64,000 nucleotides of DNA from Nematopogon swammerdamellus (lineage: Eukaryota > Arthropoda > Insecta > Lepidoptera > Adelidae): positions 310,001 through 374,000 of the forward strand of contig OX336337.1 of assembly GCA_946902875.1 (NCBI GenBank). The letters run 5' to 3'. The notes under the pieces were generated by a model. The model searched no databases. It saw only the letters and a program-made list of their open reading frames with translations, and had not been told where the DNA came from. Positions 12,203 to 25,300 of the stretch are shown here, in pieces. Position numbers and translations under genes: made by a program. Numbering within the stretch: position 1 is the first letter of the stretch; each line of letters starts with the position of its first letter.

Positions 12203-12550
12203 GTCAGCCTCGATAGCTCAGTGGTGCAGACAGTCGACTGTCGCTATTGATTGTTAAGCAACGCTGGGCCGGCCAGGAATTGGATGGATGACCGCTCGAC
12301 CGTTGGAGGTTGACCGTGGTTCGGGTTCCACGTAAAACTGTAGCTCCCTTCCCTTCTTACCTTACCACCGCACTGAATGAAACTTCGGTTTAAACGGCTA
12401 TGTAAATAGTTTGTGTTTTCGGTCCAGTTCAGTGTAGCCAGCACGACCAAAGATAAGCACTGACATTGCACCTAATTCATCCGCTTTATGGGCTGTCATC
12501 ACGGATGTTGTAGGTGATGTAGCCAAACGTGTCAGTTTCCATAAAAAAAA
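12203..12550 (+). repeat. tRNA/5S/tRNA composite SINE (type 1), full length
   Basis: Head GTCAGCCTCGATAGCTCAGT, 5S-like TTAAGCAACGCTGGG, T-arm GGTTCGGGTTCCACG, body, and A-rich tail at 12541-12550. Confidence 0.85.
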
Positions 12551-13313
12551 GTAGCGATGGCTAACAGCGACCAGTAACGTAGTGATTGGGGTTAATCTCT
12601 TCTTGCCCGGTTGTTGTTATCGCCGGGGTAGTTCTCTACGTAATGCACCGACTGCTCTGCACCAGCTCCCTAACTAACTATTAGCTCAGATACATATCAA
12701 TCAAATGATTGCTTTCATGTATCCGATGTTACCGCGTCACTCACTCCGCCCGCGTCTCCGCTCTGCCCGGGAGGGGAGGGAGACTCCGCAGCCCTGTTAT
12801 TAGTCCTCACTAAATTATAGCTAACTTCGTTTGACTCTCACTTAAAATAATACTTGCAACCTACAGATTGAAACATCGGTTGTGCCTTTTTAGAACTTTA
12901 GTTCTAGCTTAGTACCTAGCGTATGTTGACACGCTGATGGGTTGGGTTATGAATAGTTATGTATGATAGAAATCAAGTTCTTTTTAAAACGCTGTTTAAA
13001 ATAACACAATTGACTTTATTTCGAAAAATACCTTTGTTTTTGTTTGATTTTTGTTGTTTTATTTTATTTGTTTTATTCGAGATAATCGCCATCAAAAAGT
13101 TCGTTTCCGATGCTGGACATCTTGGGGTTGGCGACTCTTTCTTAACGCATAAAACCACGAAAATCTAGAAAAATATTCATATACTTTGAGAAATTGCTAC
13201 TGACTTTTTTTTGAAGCGTATTATATGAGGAATCCTGTGGTGGTAACAAATCCGGTTGAATTGGAACAGTCAGTATAGATGCGCATTTGAAATAAAGAGA
13301 ATACAAATACGTT
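12551..13313. other. Non-coding
   Basis: Unique-looking sequence without a recognised exon. The AT-rich ORFs at 12959-13168 overlap one another on both strands and have no motif. Confidence 0.4.
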
Positions 13314-13452
13314 GAAACGGCTATTTAAATAGTTCGTGTTTTCTGTCCAGTTCAGTATAGCCGGCACTACCTAGTTCACTAAGGTGTTATGAGCTGAAAT
13401 CACGGATGTAGTAGGTGATGTAGACAACCGTGTCAGTTTCCATAAAAAAAAG
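13314..13452 (+). repeat. Type 1 SINE, 3' part
   Basis: Begins GAAACGGCTATTTAAATAG and ends GTCAGTTTCCATAAAAAAA, the family body and tail. Confidence 0.75.
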
Positions 13453-15814
13453 TCCCGATTTAAATAAGATACAATATGAGATTGTGCAAGTTGGCAGTAC
13501 GCAGGAGCTTGCGTCACAATAACCACGCGCCTGTTCCAGATATGGAGAGCATACGGCACGGCACGACCCGGTGGCGAAATTGGTAACACGTGCCAAATCC
13601 TAGCCGGAACGCATTTTTTCTCTTTATTTTCGGCTTTGCATCTTCCTAATGAAGAAATTTCCATAGCCTGTTTTGTGAATGTATCGCTCTGAAGTGAACA
13701 TTTGTTATTCTAATTAGAGATAGTTGTACAGATCTATGATGTGTTGGCAAGGCACTCTCTCCGCAGCGGCATATACCGGCTACGCTATTCAACGCGAAAG
13801 CGTTTGCCGTTAATTTGAACACAGATATCTCTCCATCTGCTCGCTCGCAGCGCTTGAAATAGAATTTCCTGGAAGGTGCGGCTGTCATTAAGATATGCAA
13901 TAAAACAAACAAATTACGAGAGAATCGTGACCGCGGGATCTGCATGCGCCGCCGCGCCGCGCGCCGGTCGGTACGGTACTAGCTAGGCACTCACCGGCCG
14001 GAGGGGACACTGAGTGAGCGAGCGTGACATATGATACGAAGGGTTCAGGGTTCACTGCGAGCGCGGCACCATCAATCAATACTAATAATAAATCTGTAAG
14101 GGATGGTCATGGAGCAAGTTACTTTGTTTTATGAAATATTGTGTTTGTAGACTCTATGTATGATATGATACTAAAACTAAATTGACGAAGGAAGGTGTGG
14201 ATCTAAACTTGCGATGGCTTCACCGAACATATCCGGGCCCATCGGCAGTAGAGGAGGGTATTAATCGAGATCGGGACTAGCGAGTGGCCACTCTAAACTT
14301 CCCGCGCAAATCTTTTAGAAATCTTTTCTGTATGTATGTATGTATGTTCCTCCATAACTTTTCAACCGATCATCAGAATTCGATGAAACTTAGCAAAAGC
14401 ACATTTAACTATACGTGACACAAGACAGGCTAATATAAATTTCAAACTAATATAATAAGGTTAAATAAAATTCAGTTTCGGTTGCGCTAAGATATGGCTA
14501 TCACACAAACCGGATTATTCCGCGCGCCGAAATAAAGGTACGGTAGCGGGGTTACTTACTTTCTTCGTTTTAAATTCGAATTTCACGCGAGCGAAGCCGC
14601 GGGCAAAAGCTATACTGAATAGGATTACAGCATTCACTAGTTACCAGATCGGCGGCGCGCGGCGGTCGTTGTCGCGTCGCTATGACCGCTGTCACCCGCT
14701 GTCGCGCCGCTGCGCTCCTGGGTCGGTGTGTATCCTCACCGTGTCACGTGTGGCGTGGGCGGCGCAGCGGGCAGCGGCGACCCCGGACCCCGGCCGCGGC
14801 CCACGCGCCTTCCTCGTCCCGCACGTGAAGCCAGCACTCCGCTGTGGACCCGCCACCGCCACGCGCCACTCCTCCATGCCACCAACCTTAAATTGATACT
14901 GATGAAACATTTTGCAGGTATTAAGGTGGAAGATCAATTTCAAAGTCTCCGTCTCAGATCAGCAAAGTGTGTGTTTTTAAACGTTTTATTTTTATTTTAT
15001 TTAGATTTCTATAATAAATAATCAAATAAACTTACTTAAGTACACTAAACTACTTACATTATGAAATAGCGCAATCGAAATATTCTACGATTTCGAAATG
15101 ATATTTTTGTTAGATCTTACCAAAGATTATTAACGGATCTTACAGATTTTTTGCAGATTCAACGTGCCTACTACCTATTATGGGTGCGGTGCGACTATGT
15201 AGTATTGTAGTTAGTAGTTATGAAGTGGTGTTGGGCAAACTATAAACATACACCCGGCGGCGGCGGCGCGGCCGGCACACACACACGCACGGCACAACAT
15301 TCCAGAACAACAGACGATAAAGCCGTGCAGTGTATACCAGTAACAAAGTAATTATCTTCGCAGGAGATCGACTAAATGCTCTACTGAATGCAATAATTTG
15401 TAAAGCACCGAGATGCCCGCGGTGAATAATGTGTGCGGCAGACTGTAATGAATGTAGACCGCCCGCTAGTGCTAGGTACTCGTACACACTTAGTGCGGCA
15501 CTCAATAAAGTTCATACGAGTGTTGGACGAGGGCCAAGGAGTCACGTTACAGCGAGTCCTTCCTTGCCGTGCCCTTCACACCCGACCACTTACGAGCGGC
15601 TATCATTATTAGGACTACATAAACATATGTAACATCAAACTATGCGTACGCTGCGAATAAGGGTAAGCAGAGCGATCGGATTGTGTGTATCACAACACAA
15701 CTATTACTAATCAAATCACACTTAAACCCACCCACAATTTTTGGTAAATATAAATCATCAATAAAAATGAATAGTGAGAAGAGGAATGCCTACGGTGAAA
15801 CTCAGTCAGTCAGT
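13453..15814. other. Non-coding with GC islands
   Basis: 14310-14600 contains a (GTAT)n run and ends in CGCGAGCGAAGCCGCGGGCA, a repeat end. 14640-14880 is a CpG-rich island. No exon was identified. Confidence 0.45.
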
Positions 15815-15925
15815 CAGTTAGCGTGTATGCGTCCCTTGCTGGACATACGCCTCTCCAATTTTCCCCCAGTCCTTCAGCAATACGGAACCACTGCTTTCTG
15901 CCTACTTACATGACGTCGTCGTCAT
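15815..15925 (-). mobile_element. RTE-like LINE 3' end fragment
   Basis: A (CAGT)n run is followed by the inverse of the ORF2 end (TGGACATACGCCTCTCCAAT), as at 63060-63170. Confidence 0.7.
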
Positions 15926-16335
15926 ACCCGCGCAGCTCTGAGTTTTTATTTTATTTACTTAGCGGTCCCCGGACTCCTTTAAGTAAGTAAACGGAAATTA
16001 TTTTCGACTTTTTAAGGGTCGAGATTTTTTAAATTAGTAATTTAACTTTTATTTCAAGCTTTTTTAAAAAAACCGCATGAAAGTCGGTCCACTTTATAAC
16101 ATAAATAATGCTTTTATTACTTAATTACTTGATTATTTAATTTCAAACATAGCTAAGAACCATCCCGATTAAACAAGCTTCCTAAAAAAAACGCATCCAA
16201 ATCGGTCCATCCGTTTGGGAGCTACGATGCCACAGACAGACACACCCTCACACACACACACACATACACACGTCAAACTTATAACACCCCTCCGTTTTTT
16301 TCGTCGGGGTTAAAAACTAAATTAAATAAACTTAT
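15926..16335. other. Decayed repeat with (CA)n
   Basis: It contains GGGAGCTACGATGCCACAGA, a CA microsatellite and CCCCTCCGTTTTTTTCGTCG. The inverse, diverged, appears at 33057-33150. Confidence 0.5.
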
Positions 16336-16643
16336 ACCTACACGCTGCATTCCGACAATCGGGGTAAGCAGATTAATCGGTGTTGTACTGCAAGAACTCT
16401 GTTAAATTACAGCACAACACAGACCACCGCGTCTTGCAAAGTATTCGGACAAGGTACCTATCAAACAGCAAGTAAGGCACGAAGACCCACCTGCTGCAGA
16501 ACTCGGAGGAGGCACAACGCCAAAGTAAAATGTATCGCCCTTTAGCAGGGCATCTTGTCCTTATTCCTTAGTCGCCTTTTACGACATGCAAGGGGAGAGA
16601 TTCGGTGGGCCTATTATTTTTAAGTACCGGCCCCACACGGTAC
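16336..16643 (+). repeat. Interspersed repeat family Y
   Basis: It has CCGACAATCGGGGTAAGCAG, TGCAAAGTATTCGGACAAGG, GCAAGTAAGGCACGAAGACC and a terminal module CTTTTACGACATGC...GTACCGGCCCCACACGGTAC. Related copies: 38437-38795 (inverse), 47012-47205, 53190-53416, 56667-56930. Confidence 0.75.
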
Positions 16644-17920
16644 ACTCAAACTTTAGTTGAGCGGCGGTGGATGAGTGGTCTGGTCGTCGACGATCTGAGG
16701 TTAGTGGACGACACTTCACTAACTTCACATACAGACATTTTTACACTTATCCACGTAAAATGCACCATTAGCTTTTAATTGTGCCAGCAGAATGGCAGCG
16801 ACCGAATAATCATATTATACGGCATGGATGAGGCGGGTCACATCCGCGAGGTGTCAGTGCGGAGGCTTTATTGAGTTGTCCGGTAGCGAATAGAAGTTCT
16901 CCTTTCTCGCTGCAAAATTCAACATTACGCAACAACATTACTTTCCATTTTTTTTCTATCTAGCAAAGTTAATCAAATCGTGTTTTCAAAAAGCTAGCGA
17001 TCTGCGCTAATAGATGAAGTTTTACATATATTAAAACCGAATCTGTCAGGTAAGTAATATTGGCGTTACACTTCTTGAAATTCGAGTCAGACACAGGTCT
17101 CACATCACCTTAACATTGTTAAAAAAAATAACTTTTTGTGGAAATCCCGATCTTTTGAACAGAATTTTCGCTGGTTCATAACGCGTGACGTAGTGAAGCT
17201 AGGTAGTAAGGTGTAAACACAACACGTCATGCCACGCCGCGCGGCGTGGCGCGGGGCCCCGCCCCGCCGCCCCGCCGCCGCCCGCCTAGATGTCGCACTA
17301 ACGAGGCGGTAAGACGCGCTAACACGGGTGAAGGCTTCCATTGTAGTCATGTCGTGAACAAAGCACAGGCGACAAAAGGACCAAATCGTGTCCGGCATCG
17401 GCGGCGGCGGCGCGGCGCCGGGGCGGGGCGGGCGGCCCAGCCGGCGGGACATAAAACATCGCAGCCTGATCGAGATATCGCGCGACACGGCTTCATTCAC
17501 GCCGCCGCGCCAGCCTGTTCTTAATATACTCTCCTCTATGTAGATCGGCCTACATACATATTATGTTTATAGTATACGTTCGTAGTACACCTACTGCAGA
17601 GGCAAGCATGGGAAACAAATAAATGAGGTGTGATAGCGAGGCAGTCCGCTTGTCACTTTGTGAATTAAGAGAACAAATAGGAGAAATAAAGAGCTTTCAT
17701 AACACTCAATAATTTAATGAAATATCCAACTGTACTGTTGTACCTACAATTTCTAAAATGTGGTGAGTGATGAAGTGAAGTAAGATATGACGTAAGTGTA
17801 ATACGTCTAGTGACTAGTAACTCTGTCTGTACGCAGGTGGCAACGCCATAGTCTAATTTTTGATAGCTCAAAATAAATGTGTAAGGGATGGTCATGGATT
17901 GTTTTACATTGATTCTAATT
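16644..17920. other. Repeat remnants and a GC island
   Basis: 16790-16945 is the inverse of the repeat at 9607-9955. 17220-17520 is CpG-rich. No supported gene. Confidence 0.45.
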
Positions 17921-18040
17921 GTAGCCGGCACGACTGAAGGGAAGCACTGACGCGTGGCACCAAGTTCACCCGGTGTTATGGGCTGACATCACGGATGTTG
18001 TAGGTGATGTAGACAACCGTGTCAGATTCCATAAAAAAGA
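17921..18040 (+). repeat. Type 1 SINE, 3' end
   Basis: Starts GTAGCCGGCACGACTGAAGG and ends with the CATCACGGATGTTGTAGGTG block and A-rich tail. Confidence 0.75.
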
Positions 18041-20640
18041 AAATCATTTCAGGTGTGAAATATAAATTTATCATATTTTTTTTTTATTCGTAATGTTTTG
18101 CAACCATTTTGCCTAGCATACTCGTAAGTGTAAATAGTTTCAGATAAGTGCTGTTAATAGTAACTTACAGTTACAAATTACTTATTGTATGTATGAAATT
18201 AATCTATGTGAACGGAAATATTTTTTTATGGAGAGCGCGACATGTGGCATCTCTACACCTACAAGTAGGTGTCTAACGATGTCCACGGACATTCTGTGAA
18301 TGCCATGCTGGCCTGGCAGGAGCTTTTTTCACTCCCCTTTTAAAAACTCGCAGGATGTACTAGACATTTTGCTTTAAAGACATTCTGCAAGTTAGGCTTT
18401 TCGCTCAAAACTGCTTATTCGCCTTAGGAAATAGATGGGCAGGGAGTGCGTTCCATATTTTCCAAGTTCTGTGTATAAATGAACTAAAATAATAAGGAAA
18501 GCCGTGGAAAATAACTGGTGAAAACAAATAGTAGAGTTTGCATCTGCCGGCTGTGTTGATGCAAGTCGGCACGTTGTCTCAGAGGTGGTGAGTACAGGTC
18601 CTCGCTGCGCAGGCGCGAGTGTGTAGCTGCGCTGACGGACACGCTTCTGCTGCCAATAAAAAATTATCGCCGGCCTCGTCCCCGAGTATCGTGTAAAAGC
18701 AAAAACCAATCAACATTACTGCAGGCGGCGCGGGGGCGGGGCGGGGGCGGGGGCGGGACCGGCCGCGCGTGCGGTGCGGTGCGGCGGCGGCGCGGTGCGC
18801 GAGGCACACAAAACCTTATCACCGCGCTGTAATGACAGCCGACATATAATTCCGCGTACACGGTAATAATACTCTACCTGTGCGTCCCCGCTGCACGGTA
18901 ATTCTCTTTCCGGAACCGGAATCGCCCCCCTCCCTACCGCGCCGCCCGCGCCCGTCCCCCGGGACCGCCCGAATAAATTCCTCTTAAAAACGCCACGAGA
19001 GGGACTTATCTGCGAATGTTTTTCGAATAATGGCGTCCATTTCGGAGCTCGCGCCATTTTCGACTCATATCTGCTTCCTGTTTGCGCGCGGCCGCTACCG
19101 ACATTCTGCTGTCCCAGCGCGGCGCCCGTCATCACACCGCGCCACCCCCTGCAGCCCCCGCCCCGCCCCGCCTCGCTGGAGGCTTCCACGGTCGTGTCGC
19201 GTCGCTCTAATGACAGCCTAGTTAGTAAGAAGAACGCTTATAAGCTCGAAGCTAATATCGCGTGTGTGTTTTGTTTTTGTTTTGTTTTTGTTTTTTTTTT
19301 TTTTTTGTAAAAACACGTGACCCGTGTGGCATCGGATTCATGAGAATGCGGGCTCTGAACTCTGGAAGCGGCGGCGCGGGGGCGGCGGCGTTCGTTGACA
19401 AACTATATTATCTATTTATTCTCTGCGCACCTTCTCAAAATAAGACGACAAAGAAACCACAAAGTGGCCGAGCGACTATAATCTGGAATAAATATTTTAA
19501 ACGTTAAAATGAGTCGTCTCTTTGATGTGATGTTTCGTTTCGTCGTCGGCGGGGCGGGGGCGGGCGGCTCGGCGAGGGCGGGACGCGCGAGCGGAGGATA
19601 TTCTCGAGGGATGCGAGTGCGGGAAACTCAAAATCTTTGTAAAAATAATTCGCCTGAAAATCCCGCGCGTCACCAACTTTTTATGAGGTACCTTAGCGAG
19701 TTGTGTTTTGGTAACGATGTCTCTCGTTTGAATACCGGAGTCCGGAGAGCGTCCCCCGCGCTCCGTCGCGCCGCGGGTGTCCATTCAACATGTAGTAAAA
19801 GCGCATACTTCTGTGAGAAATAATGAATCGTTCGTGCACTGGACATGCAGCTTCGCTTTGAGGCTGCCAGCGCATCGAGAGGCGGGGGTGGAGGTGGGCA
19901 GGTGTCGGGTGGCGGCGGCTTGCTCATTTGTCCGCGATACCTTTTACAGCAAAGGCAACGTGTCGCCCGCCGCGCCGCCCTGGCTAACGCCGCGCCGCCG
20001 CGCGCCCCCTCCGCCGCACCCCCGCCCGCGGGACCGCCCGCCGCGCCGCCGCGCCGCCCAACGTTGTTACGAGTATGCGACGCTTCGCCGCCGCGCACCG
20101 TTGCGCCGTAAAAGGGTTCAGTGTTATTCTCCATAATAGTTAGTTAAGCCACCTTTGTTGCCGATCGTCGTATTTTATTTCAGCCGGCGGCGCTGCGCGG
20201 CGGCGGCGCGGCGACGACGTGCGAGCGAGCGAGCGAGGGACGCCTATTGTTCTTTGTGCCGGGAACATGGTGCGATTTGTGAGGGATCTTCCCTTGCTAT
20301 TACCATATTGGGATCGCTCCCGCCGAGCCGACCGGGCGGGGCGGGGCGGGGCGGAGGCGGACTTGAACATGGATCTTCATTTGTATGAGGGGCGTTCACA
20401 GCGTCCATGAAAGATCTAGTTCAGAACTAGCAATACGTAATAGTTTTTTTATTATTTATTTAGATATCAAACAGTACACAAACATCTTAAAGGAACAAAC
20501 ACATTATGAATATATCAATGAAACCAGTGAAGATTCCTTTAACACAACAACATTAGAAGAATGAGAGATATGAACAAACAACAAGGTAAATATAAATGTT
20601 TTCTAAGCATACAATATAAGTAATTATAGGTAACTAATTA
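18041..20640. other. Non-coding; large CpG-rich region
   Basis: 18240-18330 resembles the inverse of the LINE 3' end (AGGTGTCTAACGATGTCCAC). 18560-20400 holds successive GC-rich blocks with GGGGCGGG-type runs, a (TTTTTG)n run at 19268-19306 and (GAGC)n at 20220-20236. Long ORFs occur on both strands in the GC blocks but have low-complexity Ala/Arg/Gly/Pro composition, so none is called. Confidence 0.5.
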
Positions 20641-21073
20641 CAGGGTGTTTCAGGATTCAGGATAAGATTCGTAACTTCAGGGTTCGAAAAGGGTCTAAAG
20701 TTGAAGACGAAAAGTTCTGAAACTTTTTCCTAAATTCGGTCATTTTATAGTACTTTTTGGTGAAAATCGTTTCATCGAGCTTTGGTGGACGGTTAACGTC
20801 CGCCTTTATGAAATAAACATAAAATTACTAACTTACATTGTTAACTAGTAGAATGTAACTTCATGTAGGTAAATTCGAAACACTTAAATTTGAATGACTA
20901 GACCTAGACTGAACTGTTGGCAAATCTCACTGTTCATCGAGTTTTTATGAAAAATTTAAATTTTTGTATGAAAAAAAAAACGAAATTTCGATTTGAGTGA
21001 TACGGATTTATTTCTTCTTATAATGAGCACTTTCTGTTCCTGAAGTTTCTCAAGGCTATCCTGAAACATCCTG
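20641..21073. mobile_element. TA-flanked MITE, copy 1
   Basis: Terminal inverted repeats CAGGGTGTTTCAGGAT and ATCCTGAAACATCCTG lie between TA dinucleotides (20639-20640 and 21074-21075). The interior, including GGTGGACGGTTAACGTCCGC, is shared with 62144-62620. It has no transposase. Confidence 0.85.
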
Positions 21074-21075
21074 TA

Positions 21076-22338
21076 TAACGTAAAAATTTTAATTTTTTGG
21101 CGAAAAATTTTGATTGTACGTGCTGCAAGAGCTTCGTATATATGAGTTACGTAGGTAATTAGTACTAGGTATATGGAACATGAAATAGTTCATCAGAGCA
21201 TGTGACAAGAGCCCGGCATCTAAAGGGTATTTTACCAAGAAGATAAGTACTGTCCACGCTCTCCACATTGTTTTGTCATTGCACATAGTACAGAAACCAG
21301 CTGTTAAATTCCAACACATGCATCAACAGGAAGGAGGGCCGCTTTATCGTGTACCACGAGGCGAGCGAGCCGCACTGACAGCCAGCGACTGACTAGCAAG
21401 CAAATGGTGGACGCCACCACTTTCATAATTAGGACATTTATTGAGTGCTTATGGGTCCGTCAGTAACATATAAGTTTATAAATAAATAATCACATTAATT
21501 TATACTAAAATCTTTATTATTTCACAATAAATATCAGTCACAGTGAAATTATCTTAACACGACTTAATCTAAAGCTTATCGTATTGTATTTCAACATCAT
21601 ACAACAAACGACATCCCGTCCTTGTTTTGCACAGACAAGAAACGCAAACAAACACTCTCTACTACAAAACTATTTGAGAAAAATGCTTACTTTTAAAGAA
21701 AAACATAAATAAATAAAGTAAATAAGCGCCCAAAACTCGTCACCGAGAGAGTATCCAGACTTCCAGGCTTAAGAGTCTGTAATACCTTATTATTATACAT
21801 TGCCTCGCATGATCCTGTGTTATATCAACTATACTACAACAATCAATGTGTAATAAATTATAGTAAAGTTGAGTACTAATGCTAGGTATTATGCGTGGCG
21901 AAAACAAGATTAAATAAAAAATGCCCGGTAGAAAAAAATAATCAAAATTACTACCAAACCTTACAATAAAACCACTATTAGTATTAAACTTTAAATTAGA
22001 TCATACAACTGATTGCATAACAACTGATCTCGTTATAAAGCAGGTCATATCTTTTTTATATTGAAAAAATATCGATTATTTTCACTGTAAACACAATTAG
22101 CTAAGCTATCGCACATTGCACTCAATTTTGCACACAATTTTATAGCACAAGAATTAAGTAGTTCACCCTAACAAAATCGATGAACTCGCGTGACTGCAAG
22201 CACTAGTATGCGAGCGGGATAGAGAGTGACGTGTGGCGCCGAGAAGTTGGGGCGAAATTAGAATTCGAGCTGAGGTATTACGGACTCTTAAGCTCGACTT
22301 ACTTTGTGTGGGTACTTTCAATGAAATCTTAGAATGAG
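21076..22338. other. AT-rich intergenic sequence downstream of transporter copy A
   Basis: No exon recognised. It includes possible distal polyadenylation hexamers for copy A, for example the inverse of AATAAA at 21514-21519. Confidence 0.4.
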
Positions 22339-22339
22339 A

Positions 22340-22345
22340 TTTATT
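22340..22345 (-). promoter_or_regulatory. Putative polyadenylation signal overlapping the stop codon of copy A
   Basis: The transcript reads TTC AAA TAA ATC, so AATAAA overlaps the stop codon. A similar hexamer directly follows the stop of copy B. Confidence 0.4.
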
Positions 22346-25300
22346 TGAAATGTTGAATCTCGTCTCTCGTATTGTCGCGCCTGAATTCGGACTGGATCTG
22401 TTCGAAGGTCTTGCCCCTGGTCTCGGGCAGGAAGAGCGCCGTGTAGACGGCGCCGAACGCGCACACGAGCGAGAAGAGGAAGAAGACGGCGCAGTCGCCG
22501 AGCGCGCTCGAGAGCGGCATGAAGAGCAACACGGTCGAGCAGCTCAGCAGCCAGGACAGGCCGGTCACCACGCCGGAGATGCGCGCCCGGTTCTGCATCA
22601 AATAACATTCGGTAATCATTGTGAAGAGGAGAAACCGTAGGTACATGGCTCGATCATGAGATTTTTACACTTCGCCATGTTTAAAGTGTCCTGCCGAAGT
22701 AAATATTTGTATGAAAATGTTCTAATTGAACCTGGAAGCTGAAGATCTCGGCCATGATGACGTAGGGCAGGCCGGCGAGCCCGAGGCCGTAGCTGGAGGT
22801 GCTGAGGCAGACGGCGCAGACGGCGAGCCAGCCCGGCGCGGCCACACCGGCGCTACTCACCAGGAACCAGGTCGCCAGCGTGCCCATGCACACGCAGATC
22901 GTTGCGCTGGATCCCACCAGCAGGGGCTGTCGACCACACGACAGATCTTAATGACGACCACAACATGTAGATTCCAACGGCAGCTTATAATGACGAGGAG
23001 AGGACGAAACGTGAGATTATTACGAAAGGGAAAATATTTCTAACATTAGAGGTATATAACGATATTAATTTATTCAAATAAAATTAGCTCGAAATAAACA
23101 CTGAGCCGCCTGTAATTTACAACAGAAGCTCTCGCTTGCCAAATCTGAATGTATATATAAAACAAATCAGAAAACCAACAAATCTAAACTATTAAACATT
23201 AATAGATTTAAAAAGAATTAAATTATTTATTTTTTTCTTCTTTCGAGTCATGGTGCTTCCTTGAGGTCCATGGATGTTAACCTTCTTTGTATCCCGATTC
23301 ATTCCAGTTCATTCTATACCCATTCTTTTGCTGTTGAATCAGCTCGTCTCTGGAACCAATTCCCTGCCACTCTCCGTACTTCCGCTTCCCACAACATTTT
23401 CAATTCCCGTTTGAGGGAACATATGTTTTCAAACCCATAATGTTTCCATGTGTGTTATCGCATGTTTAGAAACTGCATTAGGTATGTATTAGTTTATATT
23501 GCGAATATGTATGTACTTTTGAACTTGTATGTATGTATGTCACGAATGTATTTAGTTGTATGTTATTACTATTATACATGTTTTATTGTTTATTTTGTAC
23601 TCTTAAAAAAATCTCTCATTTAATTTTTCACACTACCCATCTACCCTACTCACAATCCCAGGTATGACTGGCAGATAATGCCCTTAGGCTTTAAGTCCGC
23701 CTTTTGTCACTTTTTGTGAAATAAAGTATATTTTCATTTCATTTCATTTCATTAAATTATAATGTATAAGTAAAATATTAGAATGAGATAACTAAATTAA
23801 AATGTAAGGTAATTGTTTGAATCTGTTTATAAAAAGCGATATGAGAGTAGTAACCTTGCGTCCGAACTTCTCGATCGTAGAGATGGAGAGGAGGGAGCCG
23901 GCGAGCTGGACGGCCCCGATGAGGAGGCCGAGGTACTCAGCGGGCCAGGCCGTGTGCGCGCGCTGGAAGATGCTCGTCGCGTAGTTGATCACCGCGAAGT
24001 TGCCGGACCAGGTCTGCGCTATCAGCATCACCATGCTCGCGCACAGCGCTCTGAATGTACCGACGTCCCGAACTACAAGAACAAATTAACAAGATAAACA
24101 ATATTTTTAAATTTTCCAATGCTACGCTATTCCGATAAATAGAAACTCCGAATCGAGTGCATATTTGAAGACAACTTCAACAAGAATGCTTACCTATTTC
24201 CGTAAACGTCGCTGTGGGCATATCCGCGAACTGTTTCTCTTCCTTCTTCAATGTGTCTAATTCCTTTATTACGCAAGTATCGCTGACTTTTACATTTCTC
24301 AACCACGCGATTACTGTCGCTGCCTCCTGCAAACAACAAGCCAATATTTAGTTTCGTATTGTATTTAAAATTTTATTATGTTTGGTTTTTTTTAAATAAA
24401 TTATGTTTGTATTATATATTATTAATTTCTAATATGATATTACAAATTTCGACTAATTCTGTTTCACTCAATTTTTAAACAATCAGTGAACATTTACCTC
24501 ATATCTCCCCTTCTTGACACAATAAACAGGAGTTTCTGGCATAAAGTAGAAAATGACGAGATGCAGCAGTGGGATGGCCATGTAGAGGCTGATGGACTGT
24601 TGGTAGGTGAGGTAGATGCCCAGCGTGTAGACCGCCATCACGCCCGCGTTGCAGCCGGTCATGAGGAAGGAGCCGAGCGCTCCCCGCACCGAGTCCTGCG
24701 AGATCTCTCTCACGTAGATCGGTATCACGAGGAACATCCCCCCGGCGGACGCGCCGGCCAACACTCGCGCAGTTATCAGCGACCACGGCTGCGCCGACGT
24801 CAGTTTCAGTGCCCACGATATCTGAAATAATGAAATGTTTTTAAGACCTTTCCTGAACGATACGAGTATATTGACTTCCTTCGCAACGATCTGTTTGAAA
24901 ATGATAATGCGGTTACAAAATCCTAAACAAAAAATCCAGAGATAACGCCATTTATTTACTCTATATAGCGGTATGATTCTACGAGATATAAGTAACTCTG
25001 CACGTACGAACTGCTGAGGTAAATTATGCGAATGCGGATCATGACGAATGCATTCAACGACTGCAAGTGCATACCTACACCTGCTGCTTTACCGTTCGGA
25101 ACCGGTGTAAAACTGTAGGTTCCTTCTCTTGCCCCTTACTAGGTGGTAGGCTCAAATTTTAGCCGACTGGGTTGGTATCACCGCACTGGATGTAAGATGA
25201 CCGCATAGCAGCCTCGTTTGTATTATCCTCTAGTCCAGTATAGCCAGCAATCAAGGGAAATCTCCGGTATGGCACCTACCTTTTCGGAAGTGATATTGGC

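Noticed and set aside
18716..19189. Long minus-strand frame in a GC-rich island (157 codons)
   Set aside because: Low-complexity Gly/Ala/Arg/Pro composition, overlapping open frames on the other strand and no splice-supported motif; explained by GC content.
19670..20134. 154-codon minus-strand frame
   Set aside because: Same GC-driven composition with equally long frames opposite; no recognisable domain.
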